Positions 1 through 10,965 of a stretch of DNA of 64,000 nt are shown here, piece by piece; the stretch's first letter is position 1, and every line of letters begins with the position of its first letter. The stretch comes from Nemophila menziesii. Its lineage: Eukaryota > Streptophyta > Magnoliopsida > Boraginales > Hydrophyllaceae. The notes beneath the pieces were generated by a model, which saw nothing but the letters and a program-made list of their open reading frames with translations, was not told the origin of the DNA and did not search any database. The stretch is taken from the NCBI GenBank assembly GCA_029959085.1, contig JARWIR010000016.1:18423499-18487498 (forward strand). Direction: 5' to 3'. A program made the translations under genes and the position numbers.

Positions 1-1516
1 AAAATAAGGCAAATGAGGAAAAGAAAATGCGGAACAATCAGATGACCCATGCACATCTGCAAATAGACGAGTACCACCAATAGCTGGAAGTAACCTAGAT
101 GATCTAGCTCAGTCAATTGCAGAGAACGAATATTCATATACAAGCGCGGAAGGGGAGATGGATATTGAGGACTCGGTGAAAGATGGACCACCAAGAGGTG
201 GTGAGGATAATGAAAAAAACAACCTTGATTGCCCGATAAAGACGAGTTTGGACACGGACGATGAAGATAGAATAGAACAAAATCCTGAAGTAAGATCAAA
301 ACAATCAAACTCGGAATTAAAAAACAAGGAGCTAGAACTTGTTATACACGACGCTCAGCCTAGTAGGTATCGATATGATGGTCGAGGAAGACATGGAGAA
401 GATTCAAGCGATCTAGTAGGATTAAAATCTACGAGAAAAATTGGCCGACTCGGCAAACGAATTGAACCCGTTGGTTGCACAAGTAGAAGAGTTGACAGAG
501 AAGTGTAATGGTTATATGGACATGCTTGCCGCATATCAGAATCACAAAAAAGCATACGAAAAACTTAAGACTAGGAACAAAGAGCTTGAGAAAATAATAG
601 AGAGCCTTGGCGATCAAATAAACAAAGAAGAAATTCGGTCGAGAGAATTGGAGGATACTATTATAGAGCTAGAAGAGAAAATTAAAAAAATGAACACCTG
701 GAGGGTAAGGCTGGAGGAAAGAAATATGAAATTGGATAGCGAGGTAGAAGAGAAAGACAAGGAGCTTCAGGAGTTGATCAAGTAGTACAACGAAAGCTTG
801 GATGAGTTGGAGAAGTATAAAACCGAGTGTGAAAATCTTAGAGCCGCTGCACAACTTCTTGAAGGACAGAAAGATGGTGAACTGGCGGACGTTGAGATAG
901 TCGGTGAAACAAAATAAACATAAAAGACAACAACAGTAGCCCGCAGAATGAGCTACAGAGTAAACACGCCTGAGTCAATACCAAGAAACGTGAAAACAAA
1001 CAAGCGCGTCGCTGAAGCAACAAACAAATTAACTCAGATTTTGGTGAAGAACCACCCGTTAAGCGCCCCAGAGCTACGAAACAAAAAAATGACAGGAAAA
1101 TAGTCAAGAAAAACACGAAAAATAATAACGCGATGGCTAATGGCAAATCAAAGGAGACTGATAAAAAATTAAAGGGGAAAAACATTAACGAAAGCGTAAA
1201 GTCCCACGTAAATGAAGCTGCAACAACCTAGAAAAATGCTAGCAAAACCAAACTGAAAGCTAAGACATGGGAAGGAGAACACTACGCAGACGAAGCAGAA
1301 TACAAATGGCTGAAGCAAATACCAAACTAAACCAAAAGGTGTGGATGAAGGACGATGCTATGGTGGTGACAGGAAACGATGTCTTTAATATTGCTCATAG
1401 GGGCAGCCTCGACTTGCAGGTGAACATGATTAAAATCATATAGAGGTGTGATGTTAACATAGTATTAATATTGAAAAATACACTTAAATGTTGCAGATGA
1501 TCGAGGAAATCGTATT
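1..1516 (+). pseudogene. 5' half of a decayed Ulp1 (C48)-like gene, coiled-coil and basic linker
   Basis: I read this as the upstream exons of the gene whose protease end lies at 8292-8934. Frame 158-508 is acidic and charged. A second frame runs from about 441 to 917 and is a strong coiled coil rich in Glu, Lys and Leu (for example VEELTEKCNGYMDML), broken by a TAG at 783-785. From about 1030 to 1230 another frame encodes a Lys/Arg-rich linker containing KRPRATKQKNDRK, which resembles a nuclear localisation signal. Around 1350-1445 lies a segment reading GNDVFNIAHRGSLDLQ, compatible with the region before the C48 domain in plant transposon-borne Ulp1 genes. A GT...AG intron may lie at about 1444-1497. 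Frameshifts and stops show decay. Element 1 separates the halves with an exact target duplication. Assignment to Ulp1 rests on the downstream half; alone this part could be any coiled-coil gene. Confidence 0.5.
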
Positions 1517-2648
1517 TGAAAGTCCTAGAGGGGGGGGTGAATAGGATTACTAATAAGATTAATGCCTAATTAAAAATCTTTTTAGACAATTATAAGTTTT
1601 AGAGAGAAACTACTAAGTCAACTTAATATATCAAACTCTTACTGGATCATGCAATGGATAAGCTAGAAGTTCGATGTATAAGTGATACAAGTAAATCGAG
1701 TTTCTATTCTCTTACTACTCGAGATGACAATAGGTTTGATTAACTAGATAATGATTACTACGATATTTATACTATCATATTATCAAACATATAAAGTGCG
1801 GAAAGTAAATAGAGTAGCGATAGAAAGTACACAACAATGTATAGTGGTTCGGTTATCCCTACATCCACTACCTAAGGAAGCCTCTTTAGGATTTCAAGCT
1901 TTTCACTAAGCCCCCGTGTCTCTCTTAACCGGGTCGAGAACACAATAACCCTTACAACCACTTCGATACCACGAAGCAAACTCTTGTGCTATCGCAAAAC
2001 AAGGAAACCGAGTATACTCCCTATACTCACACTCTCTCTTAACCTATCTATTACAAGAACTAGATCTAAGAGGATAAAAACAAGTGTTTGGTTGGTTGTT
2101 ATAATTTTCCTAAGAACTCCTAAAGAGAGGATATAACTCTAAGCTTAAAACTTCTCTTGAGTTGATTGGAACTTTGAAGCTTCTTTGATTAACTCCTTGA
2201 TTAAGTAGATATTACAAGTTTATTGATCAAGCTTGGATTGATACTATGATAGCTTGAGATATCTAATTGATGTATAAGAATGGGTAGAATTGGATTGGTA
2301 AGAGGTGGTTTGTTGAATGTGATAAAGCTCTCTTTTATAAGCACAATCTGCCTTCTGACCGGCTAGTCGGTGATCTCACCGGTATACCGGTGCGGTTTGT
2401 CTTTTAGTCCAACGGTTGGATTGGCGTGGCATTTGACCATTGGGCAACGACTTCCTTCCACCGGTAACCCGGTCCTGTGACCGGTAACCCGGTCCGGTTT
2501 CATGAATAAAGCTTAAAAGAGGTTTATATATAAGATAGAAACAATTAGAGAGAGTATAAACCATGTAGCATGTAATGCACTTTTACGGGGATATTAAAAC
2601 GAGATTTGGAAAATATTAAAACAAGATTAAAAGGACTTTAGGCCAACA
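1517..2648 (-). repeat. Element 1 3' LTR
   Basis: 1132 bp, TG...CA, nearly identical by eye to 7159-8286. Within its U3 are short self-complementary GC-rich words such as ACCGGTATACCGGT (about 2379-2392) and paired GACCGGTAACCCGGTC-like words (about 2459-2500). A TATATATAA-type box also lies in U3. Confidence 0.9.
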
Positions 2649-2662
2649 ATCTCCTCCTTTTT
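2649..2662 (-). other. Element 1 polypurine tract
   Basis: On the minus strand this reads AAAAAGGAGGAGAT directly before the TG of the 3' LTR, the expected place for the plus-strand primer. Confidence 0.75.
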
Positions 2663-4142
2663 GATGTTTGACAAATCCAAAACACAAGTTTGCCGATAAA
2701 GAGTTTTTAACAAAGTTTTCCTTCAAATGAGTTATCGATTGGTAAGTGAAGTAACTCCCCCTTACCAAAAGCATAAAAATGTTTTAGTATAATCAAAGGA
2801 ATTTTTAAACAATTTTTGTAAACATGATAAGTGAATATATTTAAATACTCTCTCCCTTACTAAAAGCATAAAACACTTTTAAATTTGTGTTCAAAGATAC
2901 TTTAAGGTTTGTAATAAGTGTAATCTAGTATCTTTGATCTTTCTCCCCCTTTGTCAACAACAAAAAGAATTAAAGAACAATTTAGAAGAGAAGATAAATT
3001 TTTAGGGGTAAAAGCGCAATTTTCCAAAATTTGAGGGACTTAGTTGTAATTTTTTTATTTTGAGAAACATAAGTACCATTTTTCAAATTTTAAGGATTAA
3101 AAAGATTTGAGTTTAAAATGCAATTTTACAAAGTATATGGACTAAAATCATAAGATTTTTAAGAGAGAGTACATAGTCCAATTTTAAAATATTAAGGACT
3201 AAAATAAGATATCGCAAAGTAATAATAAGAAGGATTAACAAGTGAATTCACCTATGATATCAAGAAACGAGATTAGTGACGAGATATAAGTAGCATAACT
3301 TACGGGAATAACAAATGAAAGTTCAATACTACAAGATATAATGAACACATATTTAATCAAAAATTTACCTTCAACCTAAGCATTTGAGTTTTAAAGATAA
3401 TTACATTGAAAAACTCCCCCTCACAAAATGCATAGGGTTTTTGTTCCTATTTGAAAAAGTTTAACTAAGATTTTCTCCCCCTTTGTTAATAACAAAAAGA
3501 AACTATGACAAAGTTTAAAAATACAAGGGGTAAAGGATAATTTTGAAAAATAAAGGGACTAAAATGTATTACATTCAAACTATAGGGTTCAAAAGCCAAT
3601 TTTTGAATTATAGGGATCTATTGCAATTTTTAAATTTTTTAGGGACCTAAAAGCAAAATCCAAACCTATAAGGGTTTACATAAACAAGGTGCTAGTTTTA
3701 AATAAAGAAAGGATTTTGTAAATATAAGAATCAAAATACAATTTTTCAAAATTCAAGGACTAAAGTGCAAATTGTATGAATGAAAGGGATGAGGATGCAA
3801 TTTGTAACGATTTGAAGTACAATAACACCTATATCATCAAGAAAAACATTAGCAACACAATATCTCAATAAGATAATATCCAAAATTACCAAATATCCAA
3901 AACATAATTAAGAACATTCAAAACACAACTAATTATCCAAATATCCAACAATTTAAGAAACAAGATCAAAACAACAAGTTCTAAAACAATTACATCCAAA
4001 CAACTAATTATCCAAAACATCCAACAATTAAAATATAGGTCAACATAAAAACATCAACACAAACTTAATAAAACTAGATAAACCATAAAAACCAAAAGTA
4101 ATTAGCAAACTACCAATAAAAGCATCAACACCAACAAAATAA
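2663..4142 (-). other. Element 1 3' non-coding region with PPT-like motifs and a degenerate minisatellite
   Basis: No ORF is supported. Besides the true polypurine tract, five more copies of an AAGGGGGAG-type purine run occur on the element sense strand at about 2753-2766, 2848-2860, 2941-2957, 3413-3424 and 3472-3487. From about 3000 to 3800 a loose repeat recurs with the core GGACTAAAATGCAATTTTTC, spaced roughly 40-60 bp with many variants. The same core recurs at 9425-9640. 3800-4142 is A-rich and has no further structure that I can see. Confidence 0.6.
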
Positions 4143-5307
4143 TCAACGATTTTCCCAAGGAGAGCGGCTTCTTGAACGGTGGCGGAAATGTGACGCATCA
4201 TCCTTAATGCACGATACATCGTTTTTCATACAAGTCATCTCATTTGCAAGATTTTCCAATTTTTCTTCCAAAACCGTAAATTTCCTTTCCAAATAATTTA
4301 TAAAACGGTGTATAGTGGCTTCAATACGGGAGAGATTGGGAGGTTGCTCATTAGTAGGAGGGGTTTGTGTAGGCTCATTTCGAATAGGAGAGTCTGGAAT
4401 AGGAATGCCCGTGGAAGTTTCGGAAGAAGATTTGATACTAGAGATGAGTGTTCTATCTCCCAAGTTATCAAGATTTTTATCCGGGATATATTCATTGTTA
4501 TAAATCACAAATTTCATTTGACGGATAGCTTTGTAACCAAACACCCAATTTGGATTGAAATTTTTAATTTGAGAAAGTTTTGGATCAAGATTGAGATGGT
4601 TTTGAAAAAACGATGATAGGGCTAAACCAAAAGGAACATTTACGGTATTGTTTCGGGCATGATTCATCATTTTTATCATTATTGCCTGAAAATTTATGGG
4701 TTCAGATTTATAAATGAGATACATAAGGTAATTTCATAGGAGGAAATCATAGCATCATGTTTTGATTTACAAAAAAGCCCTTGTAAAACGAGTTTATAAG
4801 CCACTTGAAAATCGGGTGAAAAATTATTAGTTTTCCAAACGGGAGAAATAGGAGGAATCATATGAGATTCCAAAAAAATTCGAAACTCGGTTAGTTGTTT
4901 CATCATCAAGTGGACCCCAACCAACACCTCAAAAATAATCAATACCGGAATCACGAAGATCAAAAAAACGAGCTAAAGTTCTTTGATTTAGAGTAAAAAA
5001 AATTCCATTAACTTTTGAGGTAATAGCATTTTTATCACAATCATACTCAAAATTTGGTATAGAATTCAACACAAAAGCTAATAGAAATGAAAATTTCAAT
5101 AGAGAGAAAAGCTATTAAACCTTGAGTGGAGAGAAGATCATAGAAACTTGGACTAGAAGGGAAAGCCGATTGATTAATTTTCCTCCCGGGTTTGATTTTG
5201 AAAGGTTTTGTGCCATGAGTAGTGATTGGTGGATCTTCCTCTTTAGCCCTTAAAGAGCTACTCTTTTCTTCCCTTTTTAATGTTAAAGTCTCTTTTCTTG
5301 GAGGCAT
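4143..5307 (-). pseudogene. Second ORF of Element 1: plant-transposon-protein-like with SR-type tail
   Basis: Read on the minus strand from ATG at 5305-5307. The first frame starts MPPRKETLTLKREEK and is basic. After a frameshift a segment reads KVNGIFFTLNQRTLARFF, which recalls the widespread 'putative plant transposon protein' domain found in many plant retroelements. A third frame (4724-4143) contains KMMNHARNNTVNVPFGLAL, then a Pro-rich stretch, a short coiled coil (about residues 130-170) and a C-terminus of RHRSRSRSPWENR like an SR-domain tail. Two frameshifts (near 5050 and 4700-4960) show decay. A diverged homologue lies at 9713-10502 with the same domain order and a matching Ser/Arg end, which argues that the protein was once selected. 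Function is unknown; binding of RNA or a partner protein is inference from the tail only. Confidence 0.6.
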
Positions 5308-6048
5308 TATGAAGACAAGAGTGAATGATTTGAGTGGGTTTTGTGAAGTGTTATGATATAGAGAGGATGAAACCTTTAATTTTATGAAGGAGAGTGGTAA
5401 GATTGAAAGGATTATGAAGGATTAGTGAAAGGGAGGAGTAATATTTCGGATTTTGAACAAGAGGGATGAAGAAAAACGAGTGGAAGTGAGAAGATGGAAA
5501 GTAAAGGACTGCGTTAAAACGCGTTCAGATCTATCCACCGGTATGCCGGTCAATATACCGGTAAGCCGATCAGGAAGCAGAAACGAAAACAAGTTCTCAC
5601 GGGTAAGCCGGTCAGGGACCGGTAAGCCGGTCTAGCTCTCGACAAAAACTAAAGAGGATCAAATTTTGACGTTTTAGAAAGTGCTCGGAAGTTACCCAAA
5701 AGTTCCCCAATAGTTTAGAAATGTTGCAAAACTTTCAAAATAGTTTTTGTTATGAAAAAATATGAAGTGGAAATCACGAAAATTATGAAAACAGTTTATT
5801 GCACAAAGACCCCTATATTTTCTTAAAAGTACAAAAAGACCCAAAACAAAAACCAAGCATTTTAAGCAAGAAAAGGTTAAGACCTAAAGGATATTACCAC
5901 GTATGAAACAAAACACATACACACATAACAAAGCACAAATAAAAACGAGATATAGAAAGAAATCACTGGATTTTTCTTTTACAAGATTTGAGCGTCCTTT
6001 TGTATATCATTTCAATTTATTGACGCTCAACACCTACAAAAAATATTT
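5308..6048 (-). other. Element 1 spacer between Gag and second ORF, with CCGG-type palindromes
   Basis: No coding region is supported. Between 5536 and 5635 there is a GC-rich cluster of self-complementary words (ACCGGTATGCCGGT, ATACCGGTAAGCCG, GGACCGGTAAGCCGGTC) in otherwise AT-rich sequence. Similar words occur in this element's LTRs and in Element 4. The remainder is A/T-rich. Confidence 0.5.
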
Positions 6049-6969
6049 CTAAGGTATCCAAGGTGGAGTGGATCCAGGAACACGATTAGTACTTTTCACG
6101 ATCCATGTCGGTTTTTCCCACGAAGGTATTAAAAACCCGTATTCAAGTTGTTTGTGGTAATGACACGTAGAAACATGATGACCGGGTTTACCACAATAAT
6201 TACAAGTATTTCTTTTTCGAATAGAAATATCACGAGAAGGTTTTGAACGCGAATTTTTCTCGTTCTTTTGTAAAATCAAACTTTCACTCAAAAATAATTT
6301 TTCTTTAAAAAGATCATTTTCATCAAATGGAGTGACATTTAAATAGGGATGATTTTCTAATGTTTTAAGAGCAAGGGAAAATGCTTCATCCACTTTTTCA
6401 AAACCTTCTATATTTTTCTTCATAAGATGTTGACTTTTATTTGAAGAGAAAATATTTTCAAAACATGGGTTTTTAGTATTTCCAAAAATATCATCTAAAG
6501 TGATACAACAATTAAAAAAATTCTTTTGCTCAACTTTAGCCTTTTTCAACATAAGGTTATTCAAATGGATTTGAGAGTCAAGAATATTTAGAAGGGATGA
6601 AATATGCCTAATATCATCATAATTATATGGAGGTGAGAAAGAGTTAGGATAGATTGCTACCTCATGGTTTGGTTTAAGATTTTCATGAGTTTGATCATGG
6701 ATTATGCTTTTTTTTTCTTCGTTATTCTCGACAATCCCATATAGAAACTCCAAGCGATCCCAAAGCTCTTTTGCCGAATTACAATCTAACATTTTTGAGA
6801 AAATCTCTTCGGATAGTCCACATATTAGAGTGTACATCGGTTTTGCATTTTGAGTGAGTTTAGCATTATCCTCATCGGTGAGTTCATCATAATATTTTTC
6901 TTCTTGCTTTAACTTAAGAACTCCCGCTTCATTTAACTCCTCTTTGTATGGAACGAATGGACCTTCCAT
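6049..6969 (-). CDS. gag: Element 1 Gag, Ty1/copia type, zinc knuckle
   Basis: 306-residue open frame on the minus strand. Residues 256-269 form a CCHC zinc knuckle (CNYCGKPGHHVSTC), the nucleic-acid-binding motif of nucleocapsid. The first 75 residues match the capsid part of copia Gag (KELWDRLEFLYG). The true start is upstream: the same frame back to about 7063 reads PPLFVGIYYFAWRTKMEEF, the usual copia Gag opening, but is interrupted by two stop codons just before 6969, so the ATG here is an internal Met. Length to the knuckle is normal for a copia Gag, but the protein ends soon after it with no protease following. It would package element RNA in cytoplasmic particles if functional. As it stands it is a pseudogene. 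Confidence 0.8.
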   Translation of the reverse strand: MEGPFVPYKEELNEAGVLKLKQEEKYYDELTDEDNAKLTQNAKPMYTLICGLSEEIFSKMLDCNSAKELWDRLEFLYGIVENNEEKKSIIHDQTHENLKPNHEVAIYPNSFSPPYNYDDIRHISSLLNILDSQIHLNNLMLKKAKVEQKNFFNCCITLDDIFGNTKNPCFENIFSSNKSQHLMKKNIEGFEKVDEAFSLALKTLENHPYLNVTPFDENDLFKEKLFLSESLILQKNEKNSRSKPSRDISIRKRNTCNYCGKPGHHVSTCHYHKQLEYGFLIPSWEKPTWIVKSTNRVPGSTPPWIP

Positions 6970-7143
6970 AACTATTCTTCATTGATCGGGATCTTAGGCT
7001 TTGATAAATTCCTCCATTTTTGTTCTCCAAGCAAAATAGTAAATGCCTACAAAAAGTGGAGGTCATGTAGAAGACGACTCTTCCAAAAGATTAAATTCCA
7101 TATCGTTTACTCTACTAACGATTAAGCTATTCACGTAGAGTTA

Positions 7144-7156
7144 GGCTCTGATACCA
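7144..7156 (-). other. Element 1 primer-binding site (initiator tRNA-Met)
   Basis: The minus strand reads TGGTATCAGAGCC, complementary to the 3' end of initiator tRNA-Met, two bases inside the 5' LTR. It fixes the element's orientation. Confidence 0.9.
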
Positions 7157-7158
7157 AC

Positions 7159-8286
7159 TGAAAGTCCTAGATGGGGGGTGAATAGGATTACTAATAAGAT
7201 TAATGCCTAATTAAAAATCTTTTGGACAATTATAAGTTTTAGAAAGAAACTACTAAGTCAACTTAATATATCAAACTCTTACGGGATCATGCAATGGATA
7301 AGCTAGAGGTTCGATATATATGTGATACAAGTAAATCGAGTTTCTATTCTCTTACTACTCTAGATGACAATAGGTTTGATTAACTAGATAATGATTACTA
7401 CGATATTTATACTATCATATAATCAAACATATAAAGTACGGAAAGTAAATAGAGTAGGGATAGAAAGTACACAACAATGTATAGTGGTTCGGTTATCCCT
7501 ACATCCACTACCTAAGGAAGCCTCCTTAGGATTTCAAGCTTTTCACTAAGCCCCCGTGTCTCTCTTAACCGGGTCGAGAACACAATAACCCTTACAACCA
7601 CTTCGATACCACGAAGCAAACTCTTGTGCTGTCGCAACACAAGGAAACCGAGTATACTCCCTATACTCACACTCTCTCTTAACCTATCTATTACAAGAAC
7701 TAGATCTAAGAAGATAAAAAAAAGTGTTCAGTTGGTTGTTATAATTTTCCTAAGAACTCCTAAAGAGGATATAACTCTAAGCTTAAAACTTCTCTTAAAT
7801 TGATTGGAACTTTGAAGCTTCTTTGATTAACTCCTTGATTGAGTAAATATTACAAGTTGATTGATCAAGCTTGGATTGATACTATGATATCTCGAGACCT
7901 CTAATTGATGTATACTAATGATTAGAATTGTATTGGTAAGAGGTGGTTTGTTGAATGTGATAAAGCTCCCTTTTATAAGCACACTCTGCCTTCTGACCGG
8001 CCAGCCGGTGATCTCACCGGTATGCCGGTGCGGTTTGTCTTTTAGTCCAACGGTTGGATTGACGTGATATTTGACCGTTGGGAAACGGCTTCCTTCCACC
8101 GGTAACCCGGTCCTGAGACCGCTAACCCGGTCTGGTTTCATGAATAAAGCTTAAAAGAGGTTTATATATAAGATAGAAACAATTAGAGAGAGTATAAACC
8201 ATGTAACATGTAATGCACTTTTACGGGGATATTAAAACGAGATTTGGCATATATTAAAACAAGATGAAAAGGACTTTAGGCCAACA
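7159..8286 (-). repeat. Element 1 5' LTR
   Basis: 1128 bp, TG...CA, nearly identical to 1517-2648. CCGG-type palindromic words occur at about 7997-8035 and 8098-8140, in U3 upstream of most of the repeat. Confidence 0.9.
8162..8170 (-). promoter_or_regulatory. TATA box in Element 1 5' LTR
   Basis: The minus strand reads TATATATAA about 115 bp from the LTR start, preserved in the 3' LTR. Position suits a U3 promoter; activity is not shown. Confidence 0.4.
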
Positions 8287-8291
8287 GTATT

Positions 8292-8934
8292 CATGGTGGA
8301 CGAGGAGTATGGAGGCAAGAACGGAGGCAAGCACAACGTGGTATACCAAAGCGAAATGTGCATGATAATATTGAAACAACACTTAATATTTATATATAAG
8401 TTCTGTATATAATGAACGCTAACATAAACTCGATAAATACGAAATAGGATCTCATTGATTCTCAAAGTATGGAAGCATGTGAAATATATGTGCTAAGCCC
8501 GTTCAGGCGTAACCACAAGCGATATGCTTACACACTATTACCAGTGTTCGTTAATGATGTTGACGCGTCACATTGGAGCTTGCTGATATACGAGAGGGAC
8601 CAAAATGTGTTCCTACATTACAACTCTATAAAGCCGAAAAATGCAAACTCCATAGGCGCAAGAACTGAACAAACAACAGCCAGGTATCGAAAATTCCTGG
8701 TGGAACATGTGTTGCAAGCTGAGGATCCAACTAACAAAAGAAGTTCTTATTAACACACGTGACATCGCCCCAGCAAGTGAAATGAAGTGTAGACTGTGGA
8801 ATTTTCATACTCTTATGGGCAAGAAGTTACTAAAGGATGGGTGGGATCTCACACTACTCCTACACTCCAAAAAATATCGACGAAGGCAGGGCATGGGTAG
8901 TGCGCAGATTATTACGTCACGAAAAGTATTCTAA
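8292..8934 (+). pseudogene. Ulp1/SENP-like C48 cysteine protease domain, decayed
   Basis: This is the 3' half of the gene begun at 1-1516. 8292-8375 continues an open frame (MVDEEYGGKNGGKHN), followed by an intron-like stretch. From 8469 the frame reads FVNDVDASHWSLLIYERDQN then HYNSI, the pattern of the C48 catalytic core: His in SHWSLLIY is the catalytic His, while the position normally Asp in HYDS is Asn here. The catalytic Cys motif survives in another frame at 8792-8809 as DCGIFI, so at least one frameshift separates it from the His. The family removes SUMO or related tags; copies are commonly carried by plant Mutator-like elements. Altered Asp, frameshifts and the Element 1 insertion make this a pseudogene. 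No terminal inverted repeats were found. Confidence 0.75.
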
Positions 8935-9424
8935 AAATCGAATTCTAAATGGTGAACATGGTATTTGATTATGTATCTAATGTGTAAATGTACAGTTAAG
9001 TTGCTTAAGACTATGATTATATTTTGTCTATATAATTGACTATGTATTATGTAGGTTGTGATGTTTATTTATTAACATGCTTAGTTTTCATATATCAGAA
9101 AATCTTAATTATATTATAAAGAGAAATTTACAGGTTATATCTATAGTCATTTCTAAATATGAAGTTAAGAAAACTCATAAAAAAAAAGATAAGTATGGTA
9201 TAAAATAATGTGTTTTCATCTCGAAAAAGATGAGTTTAAAGAAATAAAGATGAGTATACACTAATAATAAAGAGTATCTTATAAAACACATAAAAAAAGG
9301 GACAAAGGAAGTACATAGAATAAAAGACGAGTATACCTCAAAAAAAGGTGAGTATACGTATAAAATGATGAGTAATCATAAAAAAGATGAGTATTGAGAA
9401 AGGCAAAACTGCATAGCTAAAAAT
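8935..9424. other. AT-rich spacer with loose GATGAGTA repeats
   Basis: No gene seen. From about 9228 to 9430 the word GATGAGTA (variants GACGAGTATAC, GGTGAGTATAC) recurs at least seven times at irregular 16-60 bp spacing. Confidence 0.4.
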
Positions 9425-10502
9425 GATGAGTTTATAGAAGGACTAAAATGCAATTTTTCTAAATAGAGGGACCAAAATGCAATTTTTCAAATCTTAAAGG
9501 CTTAAAAACAAAGCTCCAATTTTAAGCATTCCAAAAACAATGTAAATAAAATATAGGGACTCAAATGCAATTTTATAAATTTTTAAGTACTAAAATGCAA
9601 TTGTATGAAAAAAGGATTTAGAATGCAATTCCTCTTATAACATCAAGAAAAAGATTAGCAACACAATATTATATTAAAATATAATATCCAAAATATATAA
9701 TAAGATACGAAATCAATAAAGTAATAATCCAAACACAAAACGATTTAAAGAACAAGGTCCTAACGAAACAAACACATAGCGTAGAGCATAAAAAAGAGAA
9801 ATGAAATTAACGGTGATCACAGGGGTAGCGGCTACGAGAGTGACTAAGAGAGAAACGATCGGTGCATGACATTTTTTGTCTAATAACATCAACCTTTTGC
9901 TCGAAACCTTTTGTCCCACAAAATCCATGAATGTATTCAATGTTGCTTCAAGACGAGAGAAGGATGCGGAACAATCACCGGTAAGAGGATGAGATGGTGA
10001 AGCTGAAAGGAGATTGACTACGGGATTTTGTGGGGCCAGAACGGGTAGAAGAGTGAGAGTAGCAATTTGGGATTTTAGTGGCTTGAATAGCATTTCAAAA
10101 TACGGATACAAAGCTCCTCATTGGCAATGCTGCGAATTTCTGACCACGAAAGATTATTGTTGTTTTGAATTGCAAACTTCATCCTCCTAATCGTCAAGCA
10201 ATCATAATTCCATGCCACGGCAAAAGGCTTGACATTTGTCCCTGCAAATGATATTTCATTCGAGCGAAGAAAATGAGTAAGAATTATACCATATGGAACG
10301 TTGGCCTTAGTCGTGCGAGCATGATCGAAGCAAGATTTAACGGTTGTTTGTGGAATACGAGATAAAGTAGGTAGGCTTCGTAAGGGATGACTTTCGCGTC
10401 ATGTTTGTCCTTCGGAATCACGGCTAAAACTAGGAAATTGTGAGCAATAACGAATTCTGGGTCGAAAGTTTTAGTACCACAAACTCCATCATTAACTATC
10501 AT
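9425..10502 (-). mobile_element. Diverged fragment of an Element-1-like retrotransposon
   Basis: The order matches Element 1: the ATGCAATTTTT minisatellite (9425-9640), an AT-rich stretch with the shared phrase GATTAGCAACACAATAT (9651-9667; similar at about 3847-3863), then the second-ORF homologue on the minus strand. No LTRs were found at either side, so this is a truncated internal fragment. Confidence 0.6.
9713..10502 (-). pseudogene. Homologue of Element 1 second ORF, frameshifted
   Basis: Read on the minus strand, 10502-10284 contains KHDAKVIPYEAYLLYLVF and HKQPLNLASIMLARLRPTF, corresponding to KHDAMISSYE and the NFQAIMIKMMNHAR segment of the Element 1 protein. Then 10111-9713 contains SFSRLEATLNTFMDFV, corresponding to NLSRIEATIHRFINYL. 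In a third frame near 9810-9845 the C-terminus reads HSRSRYPCDHR and stops, matching the Element 1 end RSRSRSPWENR. Conservation of the end in two diverged copies supports a real protein with an SR-like tail. Frameshifts make it a pseudogene. Function is unknown. Confidence 0.55.
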
Positions 10503-10540
10503 TCCTTTTTTGTCAAAATAAAACGAAATATAATAAAGAG

Positions 10541-10965
10541 TTAACCTGTTCCTAAATTCCTATAAATAAGACAAAGGCTATTATAGATATCAATAATTGA
10601 GTTATTGGGACAACTCGAGTAGTCCATGTTATGTCTTGCGCATTTAGCTAGTTTATCTGCCATCTCATTAAATTCTCTTTTCACATGTTTGATTCTCCAA
10701 TTCGAGAATTTTTTCATCCATTTCCGTACTTCGGTAGCCATTAGTTGGATTTTCTAATTTATTCATATTTTCATGTTAATACCTTGAGTAATCTCAAAGT
10801 TGTCAGAGTAGAACGAGCAACTATGAATGTTGAGATCTGTTGCTAAAGAATGGCCCAAATTTCTTCTTCCGCTACACTGTTAACCTTAACCCTTTTCGTA
10901 ATATTATGTTTAACTTCTCCCTTATCATTGATAGAAATTGACACCATATTGGCCGTTTCCCAGGT
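10541..10965 (-). pseudogene. LINE-type RNase H domain remnant
   Basis: On the minus strand 10741-10541 reads KKFSNWRIKHVKREFNEMAD then KLAKCA, the C-terminal signature of the RNase H domain at the end of plant LINE reverse transcriptases and related proteins. Upstream (10965-10850) the N-terminal part reads VSISINDKGEVKHN then EEEIWAIL with an in-frame stop. Catalytic residues are not complete. No RT domain, poly-A tail or target duplication was found, so only this domain remains. Confidence 0.6.

Larger units (their letters stand above)
1517..8286 (-). mobile_element. Element 1: complete non-autonomous Ty1/copia-like LTR retrotransposon
   Basis: Two near-identical direct repeats (1517-2648 and 7159-8286) begin with TG and end with CA. 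GTATT sits at 1512-1516 and again at 8287-8291, a perfect 5-bp target duplication. Next to the right-hand repeat is the reverse complement of the initiator-tRNA-Met primer site TGGTATCAGAGC, so the element reads on the minus strand with its 5' LTR at 8286-7159. A polypurine tract (AAAAAGGAGGAGAT on the minus strand) abuts the 3' LTR. The interior holds a copia-type Gag and a second ORF downstream of it. No protease, integrase, RT or RNase H was seen, so it would need a helper. It is inserted in the Ulp1-like gene. Confidence 0.9.
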
